Assembly: GCA_902618175.1 (NCBI GenBank)
Contig: CACMZN010000007.1
Span: 1-64,000 of the forward strand
Direction: 5' to 3'
Length of the DNA stretch: 64,000 bases
DNA from: an uncultured Verrucomicrobiota bacterium
GTDB lineage: Bacteria > Verrucomicrobiota > Verrucomicrobiia > Opitutales > Seribacteraceae
Shown here one piece after another: positions 29,601 through 38,405 of this stretch. A program made the position numbers and the translations under genes. The notes beneath the pieces are model-generated. The model made no database searches. It saw only the letters and a list, made by a program, of their open reading frames with translations, and had not been told where the DNA came from. Within the stretch, counting starts at the first letter, position 1. Every line of letters begins with the position of its first letter.

Positions 29601-30826
29601 AAGCCTTTCGCCAGGTTGATCCGGACCCCATGTTTATTGATCAATTGGTCGGATTGTATAAGAGAAGAATGACTGCGGGTGATTCTTTCGACGTGGCCAT
29701 CCGTACGCCTCTCAGTGTCATCCTTGCCTCTCCCGGCTTTCTTTATCTGGATGAGCCGAATATCGAGGGATCCAAACGTCCGCTCAATGACCGGGAATTA
29801 GCGGTTCGACTCGCTTATTTCCTATGGAGTGGGCCTCCCGATGCCAAGCTTTACGATTTGGCCGAAAAGGGCTTGTTAAAAAAGTCTTGGGTACTGAAGA
29901 AACAAGTTGAACGAATGATTGCCGATCCCAGATCCGAAGAATTCGTGGCTGGATTTGTACATCAGTGGTTGCATATGGAGAGATTGGATTTCTTTCAGTT
30001 TGATACCAAATTACACCGTGAGTTTGATGAAAGTGTTCGGGCTTCCGCAAGAAAGGAAGTCTATGAGTCCTTCGCTCTTTTGTTGCGTGATCAGAATGGC
30101 GGAAATCTCCGGAAATTGTTGAAGAGTGATTACATCATGATTAACGGCTTGCTGGGTACCTACTATGGAATTGAGGGAGTTACCGGTGATCACTTCCGCA
30201 AGGTTTCCTTACCGCCTGATTCTCCGCGAGGGGGCTTGCTCGGTACCGCCGCGGTTTTGGCAATGGGAAGTGACGGTATCGAAAGCAGTCCGGTCGAACG
30301 GGGAGCGTGGGTCTTGCGCTACCTCCTGAATGATCCGCCACCACCGGCCCCTCCGAATGTTCCCCAACTTTCCCGCCTGGCCGACAAACCCCTTACCGCC
30401 CGCGAACGGGTATTGGCTCATCAGGAAGAACCACAGTGCGCTAGTTGTCACCGCAAGATCGATCCGATTGGCTTTGGTCTGGAAAATTTCACTGCGGCCG
30501 GAAAATGGCGGACTCAGAATACCCAGCTTGTCAAAAATGGTAAAAAAACCATCAGGAGGAACTACGATATCGATCCATCCGGTAAATTTTACAAAGGTCC
30601 TGAATTTTCTGACTATTTTGAAATGCGTGATTTGATCGCCCAGAAAGAAAATGATTTTGCCCGTGGTTTTACCGAGCATCTGATTGGATATGGATTGGGT
30701 CGTCCCTTTGGGTTCACCGATGAGGATCTGGCCAATGAAATTCTTGCTTCCGCCAGTGATCAGGAAAATTCTGTTATCTCTTTTGTTCATGCCCTTGTGC
30801 AAAGCAAGGCTTTCTCAACTAAATAA
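26642..30826 (+). CDS. DUF1587/1592/1588/1585-type cytochrome-like exported protein with triplicated internal module
   Basis: CMDCHN near N-terminus, [69 protein letters not shown]; three ~250-aa repeats 27234-29500. Confidence 0.9.
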   Translation: MSLKISFLLVGFALANLTLWGKEPRAIVPEKHLDLLFNHCMDCHNADTQKGKVNLEDLPPEVDTLQHAELWQKVLNVMNSGEMPPENKKQPESVAKADFLGDLANTMVLARKILSDSGGQITIRRLNRREYQNTMKSLTGVSLNVDSLPSDGGSGTFDTVGASQYISSDQFEQYLVLGRTAVDEAFERLKVTAKDNFIFRVEPEKTINEREKKSLIRFEESAKRFYAWKAKVDQVARAPENHEYMENFRKEYPTFKLNAPRSHKFYFSAGQLIGAPDAKNFGFKDDFDATFTFQSGYDRLHAYISHYHNLPKGNQGSYLKLGWGIQRVDILPPKHKIVPGSYRIRIRAGAVEESPFSRRFIDVGHPQRINQVAEGFSGLPISTHQVTGTVEYPEIIETYIEVGKDTPREFAIREKQHSSEEEARREFFVHKRENGYGTPAAVWVDWIELEGPIQEKQTAKLEITRVEPEKNINPANEEYIKQVEARQERFRQWKKGVDEAAKSPENQTIIAEIRKKDRLIDHPNRFYTFAEHLKGAPDSRDFGFIDCHKAAAADPSRSKNLALHKHYVSLPHRDNGTYLKLTQGTGRVIVPHNKKDLQPGNYVVRVRVGAVKGTPSSRRFIEVGHPQRDIDSRDWGLKGKPIGVRQVTGTIEAPQIIEFPIELRPGMPKEFAVQEKQPNTGNLKVLWDDHNKLRAENGYGHPPAIWIDWVELEGPLPPPENKIFKQRREVEHYATTKVKKKYENYFKAGYEAALAFQKDGIPRPAVGVKDLDEAKFRIRRYEMEAASQLRYLNDPLTKTGSLLGVFDRNGNLNSEEFIEISMEPPGFKKRSKPLPIGKYKIRVRMGSVEGTSSDRHFAVLGSVSNGGSRNVDGDGFSLLETFQVTGTTTDPQVFETTVELTLNGTRKFALREKSNLKADTLMGKNEIYRGGMAPPPALWIDWVEWEGPLHEKAQDGGLVPILQNNLSGSLDTEEKRARSIFQRFCVEAFRQVDPDPMFIDQLVGLYKRRMTAGDSFDVAIRTPLSVILASPGFLYLDEPNIEGSKRPLNDRELAVRLAYFLWSGPPDAKLYDLAEKGLLKKSWVLKKQVERMIADPRSEEFVAGFVHQWLHMERLDFFQFDTKLHREFDESVRASARKEVYESFALLLRDQNGGNLRKLLKSDYIMINGLLGTYYGIEGVTGDHFRKVSLPPDSPRGGLLGTAAVLAMGSDGIESSPVERGAWVLRYLLNDPPPPAPPNVPQLSRLADKPLTARERVLAHQEEPQCASCHRKIDPIGFGLENFTAAGKWRTQNTQLVKNGKKTIRRNYDIDPSGKFYKGPEFSDYFEMRDLIAQKENDFARGFTEHLIGYGLGRPFGFTDEDLANEILASASDQENSVISFVHALVQSKAFSTK

Positions 30827-30892
30827 TCCTCCCCAATCCTTCCAGATCCTATCATAAAGTTTTTTCCAAATGTATTTACACCCCTATGGCTG

Positions 30893-31537
30893 TTGATTTG
30901 TGCTGATTTATTAAGCGGTGCTAAAGTCGAGAAAGGTTTCACCTCAATCTTCAACGGCAAGGACCTGTCCGGCTGGGAGGGTATGTCCGAAATGTGGACG
31001 GTCGTCGATGGTGCGATCACCCCCAAACAGTCGACCCTGAACAATTGGGTTTTCTGGAGGGGAGGGCAGCCGGCCGATTTTGAACTCCGTCTATCCTTCC
31101 GTTACCACAGTGGCAATTCCGGAGTGCAGGTAAGAACCATCGAGTTCGAGCCTTTTCAGGCTCGCGGGTATCAGGTGGAAGTGGCTCCGCAGGACAAGAT
31201 GGGCCTGTGGCATCATTCCAAGGCACCTGAAAAATACCGAAGCAAATTAGCCTTGGCCGGGGAGGAAACAGTCTATGCCAAGGATGGAACCAAAAGTATC
31301 AAGAAAGTGGCGGATCCCGACCAAGTGAAGTCCGCCTACAACGAGGATGACTGGAATGAGTTGGTGGTCATTGCCGAAGGTCCCACTTTGATTCAGAAGA
31401 TCAACGGCATGGTCTTTTCTCAAATAACGGATCATGATAAAAAGTATTCCACCTCCAAGGGATGGATCGCTTTCCAGGATCACGGAAAGGGCACCAAAGT
31501 CGAATTCAAGAACATCCGTATTCGGATTGATGATTAG
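30893..31537 (+). CDS. DUF1080 protein; start codon uncertain (in-frame signal-peptide-like sequence from 30854 with ATA)
   Basis: KGFTSIFNGKDLSGWEGMSEMWTVVDGAI...FEFKNIRIRID-type DUF1080. Confidence 0.8.
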   Translation: MICADLLSGAKVEKGFTSIFNGKDLSGWEGMSEMWTVVDGAITPKQSTLNNWVFWRGGQPADFELRLSFRYHSGNSGVQVRTIEFEPFQARGYQVEVAPQDKMGLWHHSKAPEKYRSKLALAGEETVYAKDGTKSIKKVADPDQVKSAYNEDDWNELVVIAEGPTLIQKINGMVFSQITDHDKKYSTSKGWIAFQDHGKGTKVEFKNIRIRIDD

Positions 31538-31576
31538 ATGATTTGTATGATATTTAAATTTTAAATCTTTTTGGAA

Positions 31577-33361
31577 ATGAAATTTATCCTAGGCTCATTA
31601 CTTGCCTGGCAAACTTTTGTGGCTGCAGAAATTAAGAACTATCGGGCGAATGTTTGCGTATACGGAGGCACGGCCAGCGGGGTCATGGCTGCAGTGGCGG
31701 CCAAGAAGGAAGGTATGGACGTCATTCTGATCGAGCCGAGCCGATGGCTGGGTGGAATGACCGGGGGAGGAATCAGCAATTTGGACTGGGGCAGAAGAGA
31801 AACGGTGGGTGGATCCACCTATGAGATTCTAAGAGGACAGCCCGGCAATGAGGTTTATCGTAAAACGTTCAGAGAATTGATTAACAAGCATGATATTCAG
31901 GTAATTTATAACCATCGTTTGGGAAAAGTGAACGGGTCTGAAAAGTTGATTCAATCCATACACTTGGACCTTGCTCCCGTCGATCCGACTGGTTGCCCGA
32001 TTCCGGAGCCTAAAAGAATCAATGCCCTAACGGTTGAAGCGGATGTTTTCATCGATTGCAGCTACGAGGGTGACCTTATGGCATCGAGTGGCATATCCTA
32101 CTCATGGGGCAGGGAATCATCGAAAAAATACGGTGAGTCCCTAGCTGGTGTCCGGCCAAGCCTGCAGGTGTACGAGATTGATCCGTATCTAATACCCGGG
32201 GATTCGAAGAGTGGACTGATTCCTTTCATTCAGAACAGGAAAATTGGTCCGCTCGGAAGTGCGGACAGGTTGACCATGGGGTACTGCTTCCGTTTCAAAT
32301 TCGATGTGTCGGGTAAGGGAATTCCGATTCCCGAGCCAACGGCTTATGATCCCGCCGAGTTTGAACTTTTTCGGAGAGCTTATCAAAACGGGGTTGATAT
32401 TTCCACCAACCGGTCGATGAAAAAGCTTGGAATCGTCGAACCCAGAGGAAACTATTTCATTGGGGGAGACAGTGGGAATCTTAGCCGTTCCCTACTCACC
32501 ACCACGATCTACGGATGCAACGACCTGTATCCAAATGGGGACTGGAAAGTCCGTTCGTCCATCTGGAAATTTCATCAGGAATTCTTTTGCAAACTGTTGC
32601 ATTTTCTAAAGACCGATTCAAATGTTCCAGAGAAGCGGAGAAAAAGAGCGGAGGAAATTTCATTCCGCAGTGGGGTCTTCGATGATACGCATGGATGGCC
32701 CAATCAATTGTATGTTCGTGAAGCAAGGCGAATGATTTCCGATTACGTGGTCACGCAAAAAGACTTGGAGGGTAAAACCGACCCAGCGCATTCGATTGGT
32801 CTGGCATCCTATGGAGTGGATGACTGGCCTTATGCCACGGTTGCAGAGAATGGCAAAGTTGCCCTGCAAGGTGGGGAATTCTCTATTCTTTACTTGGACG
32901 AGGGAAAGCGAAACGGAATCTACAAGATTCCATACTCAGCGATCATCCCGAAAAGCGAAGAATGCGAAAATCTGATTGTTCCGGTTTGCCTATCCGCCAG
33001 TCACATCGCCATGACTTCCATTCGGATGGAACCGGTCTGGATGATACTTGGCGAATCAGCGGGGGTGGCCAGTGCCATGGCGGTTCGAGACAATTGCCCC
33101 GTGCAAGTGGTTTCCTATGATCAACTTAGGAGCCGGTTACTCGAACTTGAACAGATTCTGGATCTCCCGATTGCCCAGTCCAGTCGTATTCATCGCTGGG
33201 AATCGCATCGCGAATGGGATCGTGAGAAACCGGGATACGAATGGGTCTATCCAATGATTGATGAGAACGCAGATGGAAAACTCTCCGATGACGAGTATGA
33301 GAAATTTCAGAGATTCAAACAAAAGCATCAGCAATGGGAAAAGGCTCTGAAAAATTCCTAA
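31577..33361 (+). CDS. FAD-dependent oxidoreductase (FAD_oxidored family), secreted, with C-terminal EF-hand-like loop
   Basis: MKFILGSLLAWQTFVAAE leader; ANVCVYGGTASGVMAAVAAKKEGMDVILIEPSRWLGGMTGGG; C-terminal DENADGKLSDDEYEKF. Confidence 0.85.
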   Translation: MKFILGSLLAWQTFVAAEIKNYRANVCVYGGTASGVMAAVAAKKEGMDVILIEPSRWLGGMTGGGISNLDWGRRETVGGSTYEILRGQPGNEVYRKTFRELINKHDIQVIYNHRLGKVNGSEKLIQSIHLDLAPVDPTGCPIPEPKRINALTVEADVFIDCSYEGDLMASSGISYSWGRESSKKYGESLAGVRPSLQVYEIDPYLIPGDSKSGLIPFIQNRKIGPLGSADRLTMGYCFRFKFDVSGKGIPIPEPTAYDPAEFELFRRAYQNGVDISTNRSMKKLGIVEPRGNYFIGGDSGNLSRSLLTTTIYGCNDLYPNGDWKVRSSIWKFHQEFFCKLLHFLKTDSNVPEKRRKRAEEISFRSGVFDDTHGWPNQLYVREARRMISDYVVTQKDLEGKTDPAHSIGLASYGVDDWPYATVAENGKVALQGGEFSILYLDEGKRNGIYKIPYSAIIPKSEECENLIVPVCLSASHIAMTSIRMEPVWMILGESAGVASAMAVRDNCPVQVVSYDQLRSRLLELEQILDLPIAQSSRIHRWESHREWDREKPGYEWVYPMIDENADGKLSDDEYEKFQRFKQKHQQWEKALKNS

Positions 33362-33523
33362 AGGACTTATCGAGACATGAAAAGCATATCACAAGTGGTG
33401 GAAAAAGAGTTCTGCGAGATTGGTTAACAATGTAAATGCGACTCAATTCTTTAATTCAAAAAAAAGAGTGCCAAACAAGCCGGATATTGACTGGCCAAAG
33501 AAATTAACTGAAAAAGCAAATTA

Positions 33524-35065
33524 ATGAAAATTAATCAATCATTCGTTTTTCAAATCCTAGTCATGGGTATGATATTTGTCAGTAGCTTCAATGTTGAGGC
33601 CAAATCCTTAGATGATTCCAAACCAAACATCATTCTCATATTACTGGATGACATGGGCTATTCCGATCTTGGTTGCTTTGGGAGTGAAATCCAAACTCCC
33701 AATATTGACAAGCTTGCCTTCAATGGCATCCGTTATACCCATTTTACGAACAACGCCAAGTGTGAAACCACCCGTGCATCACTCATGAGTGGCCGCACTC
33801 ATACCGAGATTACAAAAAACAGAAGTAAGAATGTTGTCACCATACCGGAAAACCTTGCCCTTGGGGGCTACCAAAATTTCATGGTGGGCAAGTGGCATAT
33901 TTTTGACAAGCCTTGGCAAAGGGGATTTGAGAGGTATTTTGGGTTCACCGAAGGAGCGACCAATTTTTTTACCGGTGAGTCCGGCGGGGGAAATGGAAAA
34001 TTCACCTACTTCTTAGATGACGAACCCTACCAAATACCTGATAATTTTTACTCAACGGATGCTTTTACGGATTATGCCATCCAATTTATCGATGAACGTA
34101 AAAAAGATCGTCCATTTTTTATGTATGTAGCCCACAACGCTCCTCATTATCCTTTGCAGGCACCCAAAAAGGATGTGATGAAATACCGAGGTAAATACAA
34201 GGAAGGCTGGGAAAAATTAAGGGAGGCACGTTTCAAGCGAATGAAGGAACTTAAGGTAATTCCCGCTGATATGCCCCTTTCCACGCCCGAAGAGGATGTC
34301 AGGTCTTGGAGCAGCTTGGACGAGGAGACAAGGGACAGGATGGATTTAATCATGGCGACCTACGCTGCGATGATCGACCGGGTCGATCAACAACTCGGGC
34401 GTTTGATCCAAAAATTGGAAAATGAAAAAATTCTTGATGATACGCTGATTCTATTTCTGAGCGACAACGGAGCCTGCCCCTTTGACCGCACCAAAAAAGA
34501 AACTTTGGAGAATAATTACATGCCATGGGACGAACGTTCGTTCTGGTGTTACACCAAAGAGTGGGCCAATGCCTGCAACACCCCCTTTCGCATGTACAAA
34601 CAGAATCAGCATGAAGGTGGCATTGCCACTTCGATGGTCGCACACTGGCCCAATGGCATTACGGTCCCCGGCGCCTTCAACCGTCAACGGGGTCATTTAA
34701 TTGATTTTCATGCCACTTTCCGTGAATTGGCTGGAGTGGACTATCCAGCTGATCAAGCGAAGCTCCTCTTGCCGATGCGAGGAATCAGCTTGGTTCCTTC
34801 CTTCAAGGGAGAAAAACGAAATGAGCATAAATTCTATTATCAGAATTTTAGTAACCAAAAAACTGCCCTGATAATCGGTAAGTGGAAATTGGTGAATAAC
34901 AAACACCTCTATGATATGAAGGCGGATCGGATCGAAAGTAAGGACTTAAGTGCCTTGAATCCGGAAAAATTCCAGTTCATGCTTAGGGAATTCGTCAAGT
35001 ATGATCAAATCTACAATGAGGGACGAGTAAAAGTAAGGGCTGAAAAATCCAAAAATAAAAAATGA
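33524..35065 (+). CDS. Sulfatase (type I family)
   Basis: PNIILILLDDMGYSDLGCFGSEIQTPNIDKLAFNGIRYTHF; CETTRASLMSGR; VGKWHI. Confidence 0.93.
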   Translation: MKINQSFVFQILVMGMIFVSSFNVEAKSLDDSKPNIILILLDDMGYSDLGCFGSEIQTPNIDKLAFNGIRYTHFTNNAKCETTRASLMSGRTHTEITKNRSKNVVTIPENLALGGYQNFMVGKWHIFDKPWQRGFERYFGFTEGATNFFTGESGGGNGKFTYFLDDEPYQIPDNFYSTDAFTDYAIQFIDERKKDRPFFMYVAHNAPHYPLQAPKKDVMKYRGKYKEGWEKLREARFKRMKELKVIPADMPLSTPEEDVRSWSSLDEETRDRMDLIMATYAAMIDRVDQQLGRLIQKLENEKILDDTLILFLSDNGACPFDRTKKETLENNYMPWDERSFWCYTKEWANACNTPFRMYKQNQHEGGIATSMVAHWPNGITVPGAFNRQRGHLIDFHATFRELAGVDYPADQAKLLLPMRGISLVPSFKGEKRNEHKFYYQNFSNQKTALIIGKWKLVNNKHLYDMKADRIESKDLSALNPEKFQFMLREFVKYDQIYNEGRVKVRAEKSKNKK

Positions 35066-36423
35066 AATCAAATCGGTTTCCATGTGTGCTCCAATGCATC
35101 TTTGCCGTCTCACTTTTATTTGCAGGGTCAAAGATAAACGGAGAAGAAATTAAAAAACTTAACATCGTGCTGATCATGGCGGATGACGTTGGGTATGAAT
35201 GTTTCAGCGTCTATGGAAGCAAGGAGTTCTCGACTCCCCGGCTCGATGCGCTCGCTTCCGAGGGCATGCGATTCGATCACTGCCACTCGACGCCCTTATG
35301 CACGCCTAGTCGAGTCAATCTGATGACCGGGAAGTCAAATGTGTTTAACTACGTCGATTTTGGTGTCTTCCCCAAGGGGGAACCGACTTTTGCCAATCAT
35401 TTCCAAGCCCATGGATACGCCACTGTGGTGGCAGGCAAGTGGCAGTTGCTGACAAAGAAGGGCGGCGTCTCACCCAAGGAAGCAGGCTTCGACCGGCATT
35501 GCGTATGGAATATTCCAGGGACGGAACGCAGGCGTTATTGGCAACCTTCGCTGATGCATGACGGAAAAGTCATCAATCACGGAGAGGAAAAATACGGATC
35601 GACCATCATTGCTGATTACCTGATTGATTTCATCAAGACGAACAAGGACAAACCGTTTCTCGCCTACTACCCGATGAATCTTCCGCACAGTCCTTTTGAC
35701 CCGACCCCATGGAGTGTGAACCGAATGAGCAAAAACGTGAAACAGAACTTCATCGACATGGTGACATACATGGATCACTGCATCGGGCGGATCGAGGACA
35801 CCCTGATTGAGCTTGGATTGCGTGAGAATACTTTAATTATTTTCACTGCGGACAACGGAACCAGCTCTAGCCTGACCCTCGATTTTTTTGGTACGGAGCG
35901 CAAGGGAGGGAAGGGTTACACCCACGACCACGGGACCAAAGTGCCTTTGATACTCAACTTGCCGGGGCGAATCAGTGCCGGCCAGGTGAACATGGATTTG
36001 ATCTGTTTTTCCGATCTTTTTCCGACCATTGTCGAGGCTGCGAATCTTCCACCCAAGAAAATCGACCAAGCGGATGGCTGGAGCTTCTGGCCGCAATGCA
36101 TCGGTAAGGAAGGTAAAAAGAGGGAGTTGATTTACGGGTACTACTTTCCCCGTCCGTTTTCGAAGCAGTTTGATATAAAGTATTCTCATTGGGAAGTGGC
36201 TTGGGCCCGAAACAAGGCCTATAAGCTCTATCGCGACGGTCGCTTTTTTGATGTGATTAATGATGTTCGTGAGGAGAAGCCTTTAGGCGAAAACAAGAAA
36301 CTAACCTCCGTGCGCAAAAGCCTGCGGACTGGATTGAACGAATATCCCGAGAAGGGTGCCAAAATCGATTACGAGTTAGTGTCCGGTGTGCGAAAGTTGT
36401 TCAAAACCAAGAAGAATCAATAA
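35062..36423 (+). CDS. Sulfatase
   Basis: NIVLIMADDVGYECFSVYGS; CTPSRVNLMTGK; VAGKWQL; overlaps preceding gene by 4 nt. Confidence 0.93.
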   Translation: MKSNRFPCVLQCIFAVSLLFAGSKINGEEIKKLNIVLIMADDVGYECFSVYGSKEFSTPRLDALASEGMRFDHCHSTPLCTPSRVNLMTGKSNVFNYVDFGVFPKGEPTFANHFQAHGYATVVAGKWQLLTKKGGVSPKEAGFDRHCVWNIPGTERRRYWQPSLMHDGKVINHGEEKYGSTIIADYLIDFIKTNKDKPFLAYYPMNLPHSPFDPTPWSVNRMSKNVKQNFIDMVTYMDHCIGRIEDTLIELGLRENTLIIFTADNGTSSSLTLDFFGTERKGGKGYTHDHGTKVPLILNLPGRISAGQVNMDLICFSDLFPTIVEAANLPPKKIDQADGWSFWPQCIGKEGKKRELIYGYYFPRPFSKQFDIKYSHWEVAWARNKAYKLYRDGRFFDVINDVREEKPLGENKKLTSVRKSLRTGLNEYPEKGAKIDYELVSGVRKLFKTKKNQ

Positions 36424-36556
36424 ATTTGGAAAAGGAACGAATTCACCAGGTCCAAGATCAATTTGAGAGAATCATTCCTTTGATTGAGTTTATGGTTTTT
36501 GAAAATACTTCAACATTTACATAATGAACAAAAAAGATAAGACTTAATCATCCCCA

Positions 36557-37039
36557 ATGAATTGCTCACCTGAAGTAAAAAGATGTGCATCCTATGCATG
36601 GCTGGACTCACTGGCTATCAGCATGTCGGTAATTTGCGCTGTGCACTGCCTGCTGACTCCGTTGTTGATTACATTACTTCCGATTATATCCACCACTTTT
36701 TGGATTCATGAGAATTTTCATTTGTGGATGGTCCTCTTGGTCGTTCCCACAACTACTGCGGCAGTTTTCATGGGTTGTCGCAAGCACAAGGATAAGAAGG
36801 TGGCTTATCTGAGCCTGACAGGTTTGGCCTGTATTGTGTTCGTGACCATTTATCAGTATTCTTTTCACTACACCCAACCTTTGGCCGATTGCGGAGTATG
36901 TGCCTCTTGCTCACAAGCTGGCGCTGGTAGTGTGTTTAATCTCACGACGATTTTAAATTCCACTGGAGGTTTGTTTTTAGCAGGTGCTCATTTCCGAAAC
37001 TATAAACTTTGTCGGGATGCGGATTGTGATCATTCATGA
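36557..37039 (+). CDS. MerC-domain membrane protein
   Basis: AISMSVICAVHCLLTPLLITLLPIIS, 4 TM, Cys-rich CGVCASCSQ and CRDADCDHS. Confidence 0.8.
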   Translation: MNCSPEVKRCASYAWLDSLAISMSVICAVHCLLTPLLITLLPIISTTFWIHENFHLWMVLLVVPTTTAAVFMGCRKHKDKKVAYLSLTGLACIVFVTIYQYSFHYTQPLADCGVCASCSQAGAGSVFNLTTILNSTGGLFLAGAHFRNYKLCRDADCDHS

Positions 37040-37055
37040 GGTTTTGTGACTACTG

Positions 37056-38057
37056 ATGACTCAAGTTCTCATGGGGAACAGGCATACCCTTAAATTGTTG
37101 GTTGTCTTGTTTTCTTTTCTTTTTTCTGAAGAGGGAAAGTCCGAAGAAAAAGGGGATCCATGGATCGGATGGCATCGTCCGGTTGATGCAAACGTGTTCG
37201 TCACCACTATGGGAAACAATCACGATTCGATTCTTTTCGTGGAGACGGAACTTGAGTTTCCTTATCATCTCATAATCAGTCACACCCCTCGATACGCTCA
37301 TCTTTGGCGCGCCAAGAAGTTTTCCTGGAACAGCAATGATTGGGAACTAGTCACCGGAGAGTATAAGATTGGGAATCATTATGAATACGACGACGGGGTG
37401 AAGGTCGATGGCGTATACTACATTTATGAAGCCGGACAAGTATTCACGTATTCGGGTCCATTGGAAGATTCAAATGGTAAATGGAAGGTATCTGGTTCCT
37501 TTCCGAGCAAACAATGCGACGATGTCGGAGTTTATCATGAAGACGGAGTCTTCCACATGTTCGGCGAACACGGAAATTTTCCTCATGGTCCGGATGGAAC
37601 CAGCCTCGCTCATTTTACCTCGGCAACTGGATTGGGTGACTGGAAACTGGTAAATCCAAAAGCAGTGGACCCCAATCCCGAAGGGGGGAATGCTTTTGGG
37701 GTAGGGGATGCCACGATCGCTAAGATTCAGGGAAGCTATTACCTCTTCTGTGATCGTGAATCCAGGGGTAGTCCGTACAAGGTGACCGCATGGCGTTCAG
37801 AAACTCTGAGCAAACCTTTTCAATACCAAGGCCTTGCCATTACACCTCGCTCCGACGAAGTGGATGACTGGGATAACCATCGGATTCAGGATGCGGATAT
37901 TGCCTACATTCCAGAACTGAAACGTTATGTGATGACCTGCAACATGATGGATAAGGATGGTAATCCGGGTGGAAACTTTTCCGGTTCGGGACTCAAAGAC
38001 GGAGCGACCCGGGTAATCGGAGTTTTTTATTCGAACCAGATTTTGAATCAAGAATAA
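37056..38057 (+). CDS. Exported GH43/GH32-like five-bladed beta-propeller protein
   Basis: GVKVDGVYYIYEAGQVF, DDVGVYHEDGVFHMFGEHG, DATIAKIQGSYYLFCDRESRGSPYKVTAWRSETLSKPFQ repeated blade patterns. Confidence 0.6.
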   Translation: MTQVLMGNRHTLKLLVVLFSFLFSEEGKSEEKGDPWIGWHRPVDANVFVTTMGNNHDSILFVETELEFPYHLIISHTPRYAHLWRAKKFSWNSNDWELVTGEYKIGNHYEYDDGVKVDGVYYIYEAGQVFTYSGPLEDSNGKWKVSGSFPSKQCDDVGVYHEDGVFHMFGEHGNFPHGPDGTSLAHFTSATGLGDWKLVNPKAVDPNPEGGNAFGVGDATIAKIQGSYYLFCDRESRGSPYKVTAWRSETLSKPFQYQGLAITPRSDEVDDWDNHRIQDADIAYIPELKRYVMTCNMMDKDGNPGGNFSGSGLKDGATRVIGVFYSNQILNQE

Positions 38058-38405
38058 CGATAAAATTGGAAAAGCAGCAAATGGAAGAATTTGTTCCGTC
38101 TATCAGAAGATAGGTTTCGGAGGATTAAGGTGAGAAGATCGGAAAGTTCAAATCCTTGATTTTGCTTGATTATTTTCTTAAGGAAACCGCACCCTATGTC
38201 AACAAGAGGGGAGTGTAGGATGCGGAGGCAGACTATGTGCTAAATTTGAAATCCTTCAGGGAAATTTTCTCGAATACAAGCTTGCCTAATCAAAGGACAA
38301 AATATTGATTTTTCCTGAATCAAGAAGTTTGGGAGGTTGGCCAAATAGTGGTTGATTCATCGGCCATAAATTAGTCTTCTGACTTCTCAACCCTTAACTT
38401 TTTTC

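Noticed and set aside
38058-38405. Possible degenerate coding remnant or ncRNA in the ~350-nt gap upstream of a sulfatase
   Set aside because: No convincing reading frame, repeat or stable structure visible; treated as ordinary intergenic sequence
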